Below the pieces are notes generated by a model, which ran no database searches, was not told the origin of the DNA, and saw nothing but the letters and a program-made list of their open reading frames with translations. From contig NZ_BDBY01000246.1 of the NCBI RefSeq assembly GCF_001613225.1, positions 1-34,617 on the forward strand: a stretch of DNA of 34,617 bases, written 5' to 3'. Shown here one piece after another: positions 24,423 to 33,537 of the stretch; position 1 is the first letter of the stretch, and every line of letters starts with the position of its first letter. The position numbers and the translations under genes were made by a program. The DNA comes from Nocardia pseudovaccinii NBRC 100343. GTDB taxonomy: Bacteria; Actinomycetota; Actinomycetes; Mycobacteriales; Mycobacteriaceae.

Positions 24423-24857
24423 TGTCAACCCAGCTGGGCTTCAGATGCCGATACCGGAGAAGTTCGTCTGCGGTGCGCCGTTTGCGCGCGTAGATCAAGC
24501 TATGCGTTCGCTGTGGAGGCTCCCGGAAGTTGACGCCGGATAGCCCGATCTTGGCGTTGGTTTGCAGGCCAAGGGGGATCGCCATGTACCGACGGCGTGG
24601 AGTGAGGCTTGGAGACATTCGGTGTGAGGTGAGTGAGGGAACCATCTACCACAAGCAGCGCCATCTACGCAGGTCAGAACCAGATTGGGGATCCTACGAA
24701 AACTGGATGCCAGCGAAAACTCAGCTGAAGAAGTCCTGGATGGCTGGAATTCCATTCACAGCCGAGAGCCAGCGTACTACAGGAACTCTCTATAGGGGGG
24801 TTATATAGGTAGGGTCGCGATTTTTACCGTTTGACCTGCGGAAATCTTGCAGAACGC
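24423..24857. other. Spacer before the iteron origin
   Basis: No convincing gene. A frame at 24584-24808 (MYRRRGVRLGDIRCEV...) has AGGGGGA upstream but atypical low third-position GC. A minus-strand frame across 24367-24584 (MAIPLGLQTNAKIGLSG...) is an alternative; neither is recognised. AT-rich DNA with TATAGGGGGGTTATATAGG at 24791-24809 may serve as part of the origin's unwinding region or as a terminator. Confidence 0.35.
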
Positions 24858-25747
24858 GTTGACAAAAGATGCGTGGATGCGTTGACAAAAGATGCGTGGC
24901 TTCCTGGGAAAACGTGGTTTTGGGCGTTGACAAAAGATGTGTGCATAACAGGTTGCGGGAGCACCTTATCCACAAGTAAATGTGGAATTAGTTGACAAAC
25001 AATGCGCAACAATTCACAGCTACCGGCGTTGACAATCACTGCGTAAGCCGTTGACAAAAGATGCGTAGCGGTGCGAGCTGCTGTCGCCGCCAACCTCTCG
25101 GCGGCTCATGGTCCGCTGCCTCAGGGATCGGTACGTCGCGCCACCCCCAAAGCCGTCGTCCGCGAACGCGGCTGCGCATTGATTGGCAACGCCCCTATCC
25201 GACTCGTGCACCGCACATCGAGCTCCGCTTCCCGATCCCTTCGGCGCTGGGAACGTCAAGTAACGCGAAGCTCCGGCCTTGAGTCCACTCTGAAATGAAA
25301 CTTCGGGACTCTCCAAGCGGCACAGATTGTCACGCATCGTTTGTCAACGACTTCGGCGATAGAATCTTGCGCAGGTTGACGCGACCAGGCGCATTGATTG
25401 TCAACGATCGAATGTACAGCGTGCTGTGACCGGTGATCTGATGTTCGGTCGAGGGGGCGTTGACCAACGATGCGTGCAAGGGGCCACCCGCGCGGGCAAT
25501 GTGGCGTTGACAAACGATGTGCCAGAATGCGCGGCCACCCTACCTCGGCGGGGTTGAGCCGTGTTGACAACAGATGCGTGAACTTCTGGCATAGCTCCAC
25601 GCGGCGCGCTGATACCACGAGCGTTGACAACAGATGCGCTGCTGCAGCCGGATTCGGCAGATGATCAGGGACGTTGACAAACGATGCGCAGGTGCAGGCA
25701 CACCGCATACATCGAGTTCGTGGTCGCTGCGTTGACAAACGATGCGT
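24858..25747. repeat. Iteron origin of replication: 15 copies of a 17-bp repeat
   Basis: Consensus GTTGACAAACGATGCGT. Direct copies start at 24858, 24881, 24926, 24991, 25028, 25050, 25459, 25506, 25563, 25623, 25673 and 25731. Inverted copies occupy 25174-25190 (one extra mismatch), 25332-25348 and 25389-25405. Variation sits mainly at positions 8-12 (AAAAG, AACGA, ACAGA, ATCAC) and in the last base. The array ends about 65 bp before the RepA start. It should be the RepA binding region of a theta-type origin, giving initiation and copy control by handcuffing (family knowledge). Left cluster (6 direct), middle inverted set and right cluster (6 direct) are distinct blocks. Confidence 0.93.
24966..24974 (+). 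promoter_or_regulatory. DnaA box
   Basis: TTATCCACA matches the DnaA box consensus TTATNCACA exactly. It lies in locally AT-richer DNA between iterons 3 and 4 (24942-24991), where DnaA would help open the origin. Confidence 0.75.
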
Positions 25748-25811
25748 GTCATCCGGAGGGATGCGACACAGCCCAGAGGCTAGATACCTGGTGTCGCCAC
25801 GGATCGGTGGC

Positions 25812-26768
25812 ATGATCACGGACATGGTCGAACCTACGAGATTCGAGCCGGAGGTGATCACTGACTTCTCCGATCGGCCTCTGACAACAGCGCAACGCAT
25901 CGGCCTGCTGGCCAACGTGTTTACCCAAACGAGCCTGCCCTATCGCAATCCCGGCGACGAGAAGACGTCGTGGACCAGGCGCAACGGCCCGATTACGCTG
26001 ACTGTTCAGCCCGGAATGACTGTAGACAGGAACGGCGTGGAGCGGTCGGTGGGTTTTCCGTTCGGCACGATGCCTAGGCTGCTGTTGGTCTGGCTGTCCA
26101 CTGAGGCAGCTCGAACCCAGTCGCGTGACCTGATCATGGGTGAATCCTTGACCCACTTCATGGACGCTCTCGGCATTGTCCGCAAGACCGGCGGCAAAAC
26201 TGGGTCGATTACCAAACTCAAGGATCAGGCCGAAAGGCTGTTCCTTGCCACTATCAGCGTCCGCGACGACGGCGACCCCGATCGGCAGGTTGGTGCCCGG
26301 GTATCGGTCGCTACGAAGTACGACCTCTGGTGGCGAAATGACGACAAGGGGCAACCCTCGTTGATGCCAAGCACCGTGCGACTTAGCCAGGAGTTCTTCG
26401 AGGAGTGCATCGCAAACCCGGTCCCACTCGACATGGACACCCTAACCAAGTTGCGCGGATCTCCGATGCGGCTCGACATCTACACGTGGCTGACCCGCCG
26501 GTTCTCCTACCTGGACGAGCCCAGCCACGTTTCGTGGCGATCGTTGCGGCTCCAGTTCGGTTCGAACTATGCAGACAACCGCAATGGGCACTGGAAGTTC
26601 GCGCAAAACTTCGTCGCTAACCTCAAGATCGTCACCGCCGTCTACACCGACGCGAACGTCGAGGTCACGGAGAACGGCATCATTCTGCTGCGGTCTCTGC
26701 CCGACGTGCGTCCGCGGGGAGCGCTGAAGCTTGAGCAAGCCCTGCGCAACGAAGGATCTCTGTTCTAA
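25812..26768 (+). CDS. repA: RepA-type plasmid replication initiator
   Basis: A 318-residue protein from ATG 25812 (GGAT at 25801-25804); ATG 25824 is an alternative, and upstream in-frame starts run into the last iterons. It resembles the plasmid-encoded RepA family (PF04796-like): LTTAQRIGLLANVFTQTSLP near the N-terminus, a central FGTMPRLLLVWLSTEA (84-99), and the hallmark LRGSPMRLDIYTWLTRRFSY (214-233). These proteins bind iterons and load the replication machinery. It sits immediately after the 15-copy iteron array, on the same strand. The overlap of the promoter region with the last iterons suggests autorepression. No second rep gene is adjacent. Confidence 0.88.
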   Translation: MITDMVEPTRFEPEVITDFSDRPLTTAQRIGLLANVFTQTSLPYRNPGDEKTSWTRRNGPITLTVQPGMTVDRNGVERSVGFPFGTMPRLLLVWLSTEAARTQSRDLIMGESLTHFMDALGIVRKTGGKTGSITKLKDQAERLFLATISVRDDGDPDRQVGARVSVATKYDLWWRNDDKGQPSLMPSTVRLSQEFFEECIANPVPLDMDTLTKLRGSPMRLDIYTWLTRRFSYLDEPSHVSWRSLRLQFGSNYADNRNGHWKFAQNFVANLKIVTAVYTDANVEVTENGIILLRSLPDVRPRGALKLEQALRNEGSLF

Positions 26769-27531
26769 GGCTCGGGTCTTTGGTCGCTGCGATTTTGAGA
26801 TCCCGCCACGGCATTTGAGAGCCTGCCTTCGCGCATACAATCGCGTCAAGAGCACCCGTTGGCCTGCGGGGATGCCATGTCCCGACCCCCAACGGAATTC
26901 GTTGGCACTCGCCACGTGAGAGGGCGAGGATGCAGTGGCGGGGGAGAGTGGATCATCTGCTGTGGTCGGTCGCTGGGCCTAGTGCCCCGTTGGCTTTTGG
27001 GCATTCCGGCAGTACATACGGCTGCGTGGGCGCGGATTCGTTAATCCCGTTGATAGGCATGGGATCTGACGTGAGACCAAGCGTTCAGGACAACCAGGCG
27101 TATTGTCGGCTACGGGTTGGCAATCTCTCGGAGATACTGGCCCTGCGGTCTTCGAACGGTTGAGGACTGCGACCTCTATTGTGAATGACAGGTGCCGCTG
27201 GGACTCCCCCCCTCCCAGCGGCACCGCCATGTCGGGCCTGGCATGCCACACATCATCTGCGCACCCTTGATTCTCGGTCGGTGTCTCACAATCCTCTGTG
27301 ATGTGATTCAGGTCACACCCTAGTGTCGCATGCTGCTGCTGGGATCTCTGCTGCATCTCACGCGCGGTGTCGGTCGAAATTTGCTGGTGGACAGCAGTAT
27401 TCGAAGTTGACCTTGTTTCAACGAGATTCAGAACAGCCTATTCCGCCAGCTGAGTCGTTGATTGAGGTCGCTGTCGGATTGCCCCTTTGATCAAGGCGCT
27501 CTCAGAAAGTCGACACTTCGAAGGGGGACCT
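26769..27531. other. Intergenic region with one strong hairpin
   Basis: No gene is seen between repA and the right-flank operon. Open frames here lack ribosome binding sites and family resemblance, and no tRNA cloverleaf was found on inspection. The main element is the perfect 13-bp inverted repeat at 27191-27225. The region presumably holds the promoter of the operon beginning near 27532. Confidence 0.5.
27191..27225. terminator. Perfect 13-bp GC-rich hairpin
   Basis: GGTGCCGCTGGGA (27191-27203) and TCCCAGCGGCACC (27213-27225) pair perfectly around CTCCCCCCC. There is no T-tract. It may terminate repA transcription and insulate the lipid-oxidation operon. Confidence 0.65.
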
Positions 27532-28083
27532 TTGGGCGCCCGCAGCCGCACCGCCATCGCAACCGGCCGGATTGCAATGCCAGGAGCAGCGCCAGGAGCA
27601 CTGCCACCAGCATTTGCGTTGACCTGCAACGAAATTGCTGTTGCTGAGCCCGCTGATAGTCCGGCTGCTGTGCAGGGCACTCTGCAGGTCAGATCAACCG
27701 CGCTGTCTGCCGCCAGTGTCGCGAGTCCAACTGCCACGCAACGCGTGCCGCTGGCGGCAGATGCGCTTAGCGAGGTCGGGGACCGCGCGGCAGCATCTGG
27801 GGATCCGCTGCCGGCCCCCGCGTGCCTGGATCCGAATGACATCGGCAAGGCGGCACTTTCCGACGCCGGCCTCGGCGTGGCCGGTGGCAATCCGGCCGCA
27901 GGTGTCGGCCGCGCCAGCGAAGCGGTGACCGGTGGAGTTGCTGGCGCAGGAGCTGAGTCCCTGGTCGGATTCGGTGCGCTCACCACCGCAGACTGCACGG
28001 CGGCCGCCGCCGGATGCGCCACAGCCGACTTCCTGAAAGTGGTGCCCGCATTCTCCCTCCTGGCTGGATCGGAGACGCGGTGA
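27532..28083 (+). CDS. Ala-rich hypothetical protein coupled to the lipase gene
   Basis: A 183-residue frame from TTG 27532, preceded by AAGGGGGA (27521-27528). It ends with TGATG, overlapping the lipase start by one base. It is rich in Ala, Gly, Pro and Ser (AMPGAAPGALPPAFA) with four scattered Cys in the visible mature part, so it may be exported. The opposite strand is also open here, so coding direction is uncertain; coupling with the lipase and the ribosome binding site favour the plus strand. A TTG at 27487 is a possible longer start. No family recognised. Confidence 0.45.
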   Translation: MGARSRTAIATGRIAMPGAAPGALPPAFALTCNEIAVAEPADSPAAVQGTLQVRSTALSAASVASPTATQRVPLAADALSEVGDRAAASGDPLPAPACLDPNDIGKAALSDAGLGVAGGNPAAGVGRASEAVTGGVAGAGAESLVGFGALTTADCTAAAAGCATADFLKVVPAFSLLAGSETR

Positions 28084-29294
28084 TGACCCCGAACAGTGTC
28101 AGGCCGAGCGCAGTGCGTGCGATAGCGGCGAAAGTAGGGGTGGTGCTGGGGTTTCTCGCGTCAATAGCACTGGCCGTTCCGTCCCATGCCGAGGCTCCGT
28201 TGATGCCCGCAGGCCTGAACGACAGCTTGTATGTGGCGCCTGCGGATCTCGCCGCCCACGCGCCCGGCGATGTGCTCCAGGTCCGCACTATGCCGCCACC
28301 CCTCGGCTTCTTGCCCCTCGTGAGCGTCACCCAGATCCAGTTTGCCAGCACCGACAGCCTCGGTCGGCCGATCGCGGCGGTCGCGACCGTCATGAGTCCA
28401 CCCAATCGAGGCACCGGACCGTTGATGGTGTTCGATCACACCGTCAACGCCTTGGGGCTGGCGTGCGCGCCCTCGAAAGCGCTGTGGTCAGGAGATCCCA
28501 ATCTCGCCATCGGCCCGGCGCTGCAGGTTCCGATGGCCGCCGGATGGACGGTCGTGTTCCCCGATCACCTGGGGCCGAAGTCGGCCTACGGCGCGGCCAA
28601 ACTGGGCGGACAGATCACCCTCGACGCCGCCCGCGCAGCGCAGCGACTGCCGGAACTGCAGGTCGGCGCATCACCGGTGCTGCTGTCCGGCTACTCCGGC
28701 GGCGCGATGGCGGCCGCCTGGGCGGCCAGTCTCGCACCGACCTACGCCCCCGAGCTCGACATCCGCGGCGCGGCCATCGGCGGCACACCGACGAACCTCG
28801 AGGAGATGGCCGCAGGCCTGGGCCTCAACCCGCATCCCGCGTTCGGGCTGGCGTTCGCGGCGGCGCTGGGACTCGAACGTGAATATGGCACCCAGATGCC
28901 ACTGAGCGACCACATGAATCCCGCCGGATTGTCGTTGCGTGCCCGGATGGCCAATGCCTGCACCGATCAGATCCTGTCGCTGGGCGCGAATCTGTCGGTG
29001 GGGCAGCTAGCCACGGATCTGAGCCTGTGGGACGACCCTGACATCCACGGCATCCTCCGCGCGAACTCGCTCGAATTCTCTAGCGCCCCACCGCAGGTGC
29101 CGATCTTCGCGTGGTCCGGCGACGGTGACGTGCTGATCGCGCGTGATGCGCTCGAGCGCACCCTCGGCCGCTGGCGAAGCCAAGGTGTGCCGGTGGCCGA
29201 GATCACCGTGCCCGGTGATCACATCGTCGCAGCGATGCTCGGCCTTGTACCGGCGGTGCAGTGGCTGTTCGGAGTGGCCGGCGGCGGACGATGA
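28083..29294 (+). CDS. Secretory lipase
   Basis: A 403-residue alpha/beta hydrolase of the secretory lipase (LIP) family. The N-terminus has a signal peptide (hydrophobic 17-33, cleavage near SHA-EA at 36). The nucleophile is S205 in GYSGG, the acid is in WSGDGDVLI (D347 or D349), and the base is H380 in PGDH. Family members release fatty acids from triglycerides or esters outside the cell. It starts at the TGATG junction with the preceding ORF, and its stop overlaps the next start (ATGA at 29291). This places an exported lipase at the head of an operon of oxidative enzymes, consistent with uptake and oxidation of lipid-like substrates or envelope modification. Confidence 0.9.
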   Translation: MTPNSVRPSAVRAIAAKVGVVLGFLASIALAVPSHAEAPLMPAGLNDSLYVAPADLAAHAPGDVLQVRTMPPPLGFLPLVSVTQIQFASTDSLGRPIAAVATVMSPPNRGTGPLMVFDHTVNALGLACAPSKALWSGDPNLAIGPALQVPMAAGWTVVFPDHLGPKSAYGAAKLGGQITLDAARAAQRLPELQVGASPVLLSGYSGGAMAAAWAASLAPTYAPELDIRGAAIGGTPTNLEEMAAGLGLNPHPAFGLAFAAALGLEREYGTQMPLSDHMNPAGLSLRARMANACTDQILSLGANLSVGQLATDLSLWDDPDIHGILRANSLEFSSAPPQVPIFAWSGDGDVLIARDALERTLGRWRSQGVPVAEITVPGDHIVAAMLGLVPAVQWLFGVAGGGR

Positions 29295-29536
29295 CGGCAC
29301 CCCGCGACCGCACCGTGCACGGCATCCCACTGCCGGTCGTGTCGGTCCAGGGCGTGGGCAGGAACCCCACGCGGGCTATCCGGTTCGCCCGTACCTCGGT
29401 CGGGTGGGCGGTAGTCACCGCAGTGCCGCCACCGTGGTGGATGCTTCGACTCGCTCTCGCAATCGGTGACCTGCGCAGCAGCTGGCGCCGTACCCGATGC
29501 CGCGCAATCATGTTGTCCCGGAGGGGATCTCGATGA
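29291..29536 (+). CDS. Small hypothetical protein between lipase and P450 genes
   Basis: An 81-residue frame starting in the ATGA overlap with the lipase and ending in an ATGA overlap with the P450 gene. It contains a hydrophobic stretch (VGWAVVTAVPPPWWMLRLAL, about 37-56) and Arg-rich ends, so it could be a membrane-associated helper. Double overlap supports translation. No family recognised. Confidence 0.55.
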   Translation: MTAPRDRTVHGIPLPVVSVQGVGRNPTRAIRFARTSVGWAVVTAVPPPWWMLRLALAIGDLRSSWRRTRCRAIMLSRRGSR

Positions 29537-30726
29537 TATCGGCCTCAGCATCGGAGGGCACGCTGCAGCTGCTGCGTACGTGGATGGCGACACCGCAGGA
29601 TGTGATCCCGATCGTGGGTGGCCGCAACGTTCTGATCAAGCACCCTGACCACATCCGCGCAGTGCTCACCGACAACAGTTTCACCAAGGAGACCGGTGCG
29701 AATAGGCGCTTCAGAGACCATGTGGCCGACGGCGTTCTCACCGCGCCCGCGGACCGGCATCGCGCTGAACGCCTGCTGCTGAACGCGGCGACCCGCGACT
29801 TCATGACCCTCAATTGCGTTGCCACCGAACATGTCGAGGCCCTTGCCTCACTGATGTCCTGGCACGCGGCCCGTGGTGAACGAGTCGACCTCACCGCGGC
29901 GATGAACAGGCTGGCTCTCGGCGTTATCGCCGAGGTCCTGTTCGGCTGGACCGCGATCGACGAACTGGCCGAGGCCATGGCCGCAGCGATGGCCGTGCTC
30001 GATGCGAGTGGCGCCATGCTGCCCACCCAACAACAGCTGTCCCCGGTCCGCGACCGGGTCTTTCGGGCGGTCCACGAACTGGTCGAGCTGCAGCCGCCGA
30101 GCGAACGTGGGCCCGCCCTCACCGCCATGATCGACGCCGCCTACAGCCGCGACGCCATCGCCCACCAGGCGGTGACCCTTCTGCTCGCCGGACATGAGAC
30201 CACCGCGAATTCGCTTGCGTGGATCTGGATTTCACTCATCCGCACACCAGACGCATATGGCCGATGGCAGCAGCAGATGCTCGCAGTCCCGCGCATGGCG
30301 CGCGCGGCCACCGGCAACGTCACCCGCGAAGGCCTGCGGCTGTTCCCGTCGAGCTGGATCATCGGGCGCAAATCCACGACCGACACCGAGATCGACGGAA
30401 CGCCGATACCGCGCGGTTGCACGATCACCATCTCGCCCTATGTGACTCACCGCCACCCGCAGTTCTGGCCGGACCCGGAAAGATTCGACCCCAGCCGCCA
30501 CGACGGCAGCCCCGTTCACCGGTTCGCCTGGCTGCCGTTCGGAGCCGGCGCTCGCATGTGCCTGGGCTCCACCTACGCCCTGTGGGAAGCCGACATCACC
30601 TTGTCCACCCTCGGACAGCGATTCCGATTCCACTCCGACGCCGCCGAGACCGCGACCCCACGCTTCCGCTACACCCTCGGCGCGCCTCCCATGCCCGTCG
30701 ACATCCAGCCGCTCGGACAGAGATGA
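29533..30726 (+). CDS. Cytochrome P450, canonical
   Basis: A 397-residue P450 from ATG 29533 (GGAGGGGAT upstream at 29519-29527). All key motifs are normal: I-helix AGHETT (219-224), K-helix ExxR as E266-G-L-R269, PERF-like WPDPERFDPSRH (312-323), and heme loop F336-G-A-G-A-R-M-C343-L-G345. This contrasts with the two ExxR-less P450-like proteins at the left end. Expected chemistry is NAD(P)H-driven hydroxylation via separate redox partners; no ferredoxin is encoded in the window. It is coupled to the upstream small ORF and 6 nt from the FAD monooxygenase gene. Confidence 0.92.
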   Translation: MISASASEGTLQLLRTWMATPQDVIPIVGGRNVLIKHPDHIRAVLTDNSFTKETGANRRFRDHVADGVLTAPADRHRAERLLLNAATRDFMTLNCVATEHVEALASLMSWHAARGERVDLTAAMNRLALGVIAEVLFGWTAIDELAEAMAAAMAVLDASGAMLPTQQQLSPVRDRVFRAVHELVELQPPSERGPALTAMIDAAYSRDAIAHQAVTLLLAGHETTANSLAWIWISLIRTPDAYGRWQQQMLAVPRMARAATGNVTREGLRLFPSSWIIGRKSTTDTEIDGTPIPRGCTITISPYVTHRHPQFWPDPERFDPSRHDGSPVHRFAWLPFGAGARMCLGSTYALWEADITLSTLGQRFRFHSDAAETATPRFRYTLGAPPMPVDIQPLGQR

Positions 30727-30732
30727 GGGGAC

Positions 30733-32196
30733 ATGCCGTTTCCGCACGTAGAGCACCCCAAATGGCTACAGACCGTACCCGCACGGGCAATCGGCCACCG
30801 GCATACAGCGCGGAGCATCAGCGCGTCCTCGCGACGGATTCGCTCGGGCGCGACAACGCTGCCGACCGATGGCCGTGGCACCGCAGTCGTGAACGGCGGC
30901 GGGTTCGCCGGCATGCTCGCGGCATTGGCGCTGCACGCCGTCGCCGACCGGGTCGTGGTCATCGAGCGTGACCGTTTCCCGGATACCCCAGGAACCCGGC
31001 CCGGCCAGCCGCAGGGCCACCACGCGCACCTGCTGCTCGAGGCCGGGCATCGGGTCCTCGAAGAACAACTCCTGCCTGGCATCCGGGCACAGCTACTGGC
31101 CGCGGGTGCGTCCCGCGTTGCGATGTCGCGCGAGCTGCGGTGGCGATCCAGCGCCGGATGGATGGCAGAACACGACAGCCACTTGGAGATTCTGTCCTGC
31201 AGCCGAGGCCTGCTCGACCACATGCTTCGAAGCCGGGTGCTAGCCGAATGCCCCGGGATTGAGGTGCACGAGGGCACCGACGTCGTCGGGCTTCTCGGCT
31301 CGCCTGAAGCGGTGACCGGCGTCCGAATCAGAGCCCGCGGCGACCACAACGACGTGCACGATGTGCCCGCCGAGATGGTCGTCGACGCGTCTGGCCGCCA
31401 CAGCTCACTGCCAAAATGGCTCACCACCCTCGGCTGCGCACCGGTCCGCGACGAACGCGTCGACGCGGGCGTCCGATACCTCAGCCGCCAATATCACCGC
31501 CCAGCCGGCGCGGCCGACCTCGGATTCAGCGCCCTATACCTGCAAACACGCCCGCCCGATCACCCCTGGACCGGCGCGCTGCTACCCATCGAGGGCAACC
31601 GGTGGATCGTCTCACTGGGTGCCATGCAGGGATGGGAGCCCGCGCCAGGCGACCCCGGGTTCAACGCGGTCCTCGCGCAGCTCGACCCGCTCCTGAGCGA
31701 GATCCTGCGCGACGCCGAACCCGCCAGCACCGTACGAGGATTCCACCCCGGGCCGAGCGTGCGCCGGCATTACGAAGACAAGACAACACCGGACGGGCTG
31801 GTCGCACTCGGCGACGCCAACAGCTGCTTCAACCCGGTGTACGGCCAAGGCCTGAGTGCCACCGCGCTCAGCGCGCGTGAGCTCCGCGATGCCGTGCAAC
31901 ACCATGGCAGCCTCGATCACCGGGCCACCCGAGCCGCGCGCACGCGCATCGCAGCGGTCACCCAGCCTGCATGGTTGATGTCGGCCAGCGAAGACGTGCG
32001 CTGGCCAAGGACAATCGGCGGCCCGTCAGGTGCATTGACCCGCATCCAACACCGGTTCCTCGACCGTGTTCTCGAGCGCTCGACCACGGATCCGCGAGTC
32101 ACCGCGGCCTTCCATGAGGTGATGTCGCTCGTGTCCGCGCCGACGACGTTGCTACGCCCAACAACCCTGGTTCCCGTGCTGCTGGGAGGGCGCTGA
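30733..32196 (+). CDS. FAD-dependent monooxygenase or dehydrogenase
   Basis: A 487-residue flavoprotein from ATG 30733 (GAGGGG upstream). The FAD Rossmann motif VVNGGGFAGM is at 52-61 with E78 for ribose binding, then RPGQPQGHHAHLLLEAG (89-105), the VVDASGR strand, and the second FAD contact GDANSCFNPVYGQG near 365. This matches the PHBH/squalene-epoxidase-like group (PF01494-type). The ~50-residue basic N-terminal extension is unusual, so a downstream start or a special leader is possible; its first codons resemble sequence at 33466-33495. It is in the operon with lipase, P450 and Lcp-like genes. The substrate is unknown; hydroxylation or epoxidation of a hydrophobic compound is likely. Confidence 0.85.
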   Translation: MPFPHVEHPKWLQTVPARAIGHRHTARSISASSRRIRSGATTLPTDGRGTAVVNGGGFAGMLAALALHAVADRVVVIERDRFPDTPGTRPGQPQGHHAHLLLEAGHRVLEEQLLPGIRAQLLAAGASRVAMSRELRWRSSAGWMAEHDSHLEILSCSRGLLDHMLRSRVLAECPGIEVHEGTDVVGLLGSPEAVTGVRIRARGDHNDVHDVPAEMVVDASGRHSSLPKWLTTLGCAPVRDERVDAGVRYLSRQYHRPAGAADLGFSALYLQTRPPDHPWTGALLPIEGNRWIVSLGAMQGWEPAPGDPGFNAVLAQLDPLLSEILRDAEPASTVRGFHPGPSVRRHYEDKTTPDGLVALGDANSCFNPVYGQGLSATALSARELRDAVQHHGSLDHRATRAARTRIAAVTQPAWLMSASEDVRWPRTIGGPSGALTRIQHRFLDRVLERSTTDPRVTAAFHEVMSLVSAPTTLLRPTTLVPVLLGGR

Positions 32197-32197
32197 G

Positions 32198-33514
32198 ATG
32201 CCACACATCGGTCATCGGACGCCCGAACCGTCTCCGCAGACCGAATTCGCCATCAACACAGCAACCAAACTGTTTGCGCCCCCAGGTATTTCAGCTACCG
32301 ACGAACAGCACCGCGCATACTTGCGATACACCCACATCGGTGACCCGACCGCCGACGCGGTAGTCGCAATGTTCCGCCAGGTGCCCGGCGAGGGCCGCCG
32401 CATGTTCGAAACCGCAGTGGAACACGGTCTGGCTGCTGTGACCGACCCACCACCCGAGCTGGTGGCCTTCTTCGACGAGATCGACAACCCGCCGTACTGG
32501 TTAGACCCCCAGCGGATCGAACTAGCATGCCGCGCGATCGGACGTACCGGAGCGACCATCGGGTTCACCACACTGTCGGTGGCCTCCCTCATGGGCGGCT
32601 ACCTCGCCCATAGAGTAAGCAAAACACTCACCGCCACAGCGGATCTGGAGCACAGGGCACCTCGCCGCCTCGCCTCCACCACAGCCTGGTTCACCGAAGT
32701 GACCACCCCAGGCGGACTGCAACGATCCGCGGCCGGGTGGAAAACCACGATCCGCGTGCGCCTCATGCACGCTGTGGTCAGAGCCGGGCTCAGCCGCCGC
32801 CCCGAATGGCGGCACGACGAATGGGACCTCCCCGTCAACGCGTCCCAAATGGCCGGAACCATCATGATGTTCAGCCTCGCCCACATGACCGGCTGCCAGT
32901 TCCTAGGCCTGCACTTCAGTCGCCGAGAGCGAGACGCGATCTTCCACCTGTGGAGATACGTTGGCCACCTCCTCGGCGTGCCGCCGAAGATCCTGCCGGT
33001 CGACGAGCACGACACCTGGCGACTCATGTCACTGCAGGCAGCTCACGAGTTCGGGCAGCCCGACGCCGACAGCGTGCGGCTTACCCAGGCCCTGATCCGA
33101 GCCATCATTCCCGCTGTCGTGGGGGAGGGTGCCGGCCCACTGCAGCACCTCAAACGACAGACCGTGAACAGGCTCCTGCTCGCCTACGGCCGCCTGATCC
33201 TCGGTCGCACCAACAGCGACTTCCTCGGACTACCCGACCACAAACCGGCCCAGGCCGTCGTGATCACCGCTGCCGCGTCCATCCGGATCCTCGAATTTCC
33301 CCGGCGTCTGCTGCCCGGCGCCACCCGCTGGTGCGAAACCCGCGGTCGCCGTGGCCAGCTGACCCTCACCCGACGAATGAGTGTCTCCCACGGCGGCGCG
33401 CGCCACAGCCGCCACGATCACCTCGCAACCGCCGCGGCGCGCCACCACCGTGATCTGGACGAGGGACATGCCATACCCGCAGGTAGAGCGCTTGGGACCG
33501 ACCCACGTCGCTGA
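32198..33514 (+). CDS. Latex-clearing-protein/MpaB-type (DUF2236) heme oxygenase
   Basis: A 438-residue protein starting 1 nt after the preceding stop. It fits the MpaB/rubber-oxygenase catalytic domain (PF09995-like): GEGRRMFETAVEHG (64-77), PYWLDPQRI, a Thr/Arg-rich W181-K-T-T-I-R-V-R segment, and H191 in LMHAVVRAGL, the expected heme-ligand His. Relatives include Streptomyces and Nocardia Lcp, which cleave polyisoprene, and fungal MpaB, which cleaves a farnesyl chain. There is no signal peptide, unlike secreted Lcp, so it is probably cytoplasmic. The C-terminal ~60 residues are basic and low in similarity. In context it may cleave or oxidise an isoprenoid or other lipid chain after P450 and FAD enzymes (inference). 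Confidence 0.85.
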   Translation: MPHIGHRTPEPSPQTEFAINTATKLFAPPGISATDEQHRAYLRYTHIGDPTADAVVAMFRQVPGEGRRMFETAVEHGLAAVTDPPPELVAFFDEIDNPPYWLDPQRIELACRAIGRTGATIGFTTLSVASLMGGYLAHRVSKTLTATADLEHRAPRRLASTTAWFTEVTTPGGLQRSAAGWKTTIRVRLMHAVVRAGLSRRPEWRHDEWDLPVNASQMAGTIMMFSLAHMTGCQFLGLHFSRRERDAIFHLWRYVGHLLGVPPKILPVDEHDTWRLMSLQAAHEFGQPDADSVRLTQALIRAIIPAVVGEGAGPLQHLKRQTVNRLLLAYGRLILGRTNSDFLGLPDHKPAQAVVITAAASIRILEFPRRLLPGATRWCETRGRRGQLTLTRRMSVSHGGARHSRHDHLATAAARHHRDLDEGHAIPAGRALGTDPRR

Positions 33515-33537
33515 TCATCACCGAGAGGAATCCATCC

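Noticed and set aside
24858..25747. CRISPR array, considered because of many short repeats
   Set aside because: Repeats are 17 bp, vary internally, are in both orientations with irregular spacing, and lie before repA, which fits iterons.
27000..27080. Possible tRNA because of a GGATTCGTTAATCC-like stretch
   Set aside because: No 5-bp T-stem, no acceptor stem and no anticodon arm could be formed.
27438..28022. Ala/Pro-rich 194-residue minus-strand frame
   Set aside because: It mirrors the plus-strand ORF that has a ribosome binding site and overlaps the lipase start; the minus frame has neither.
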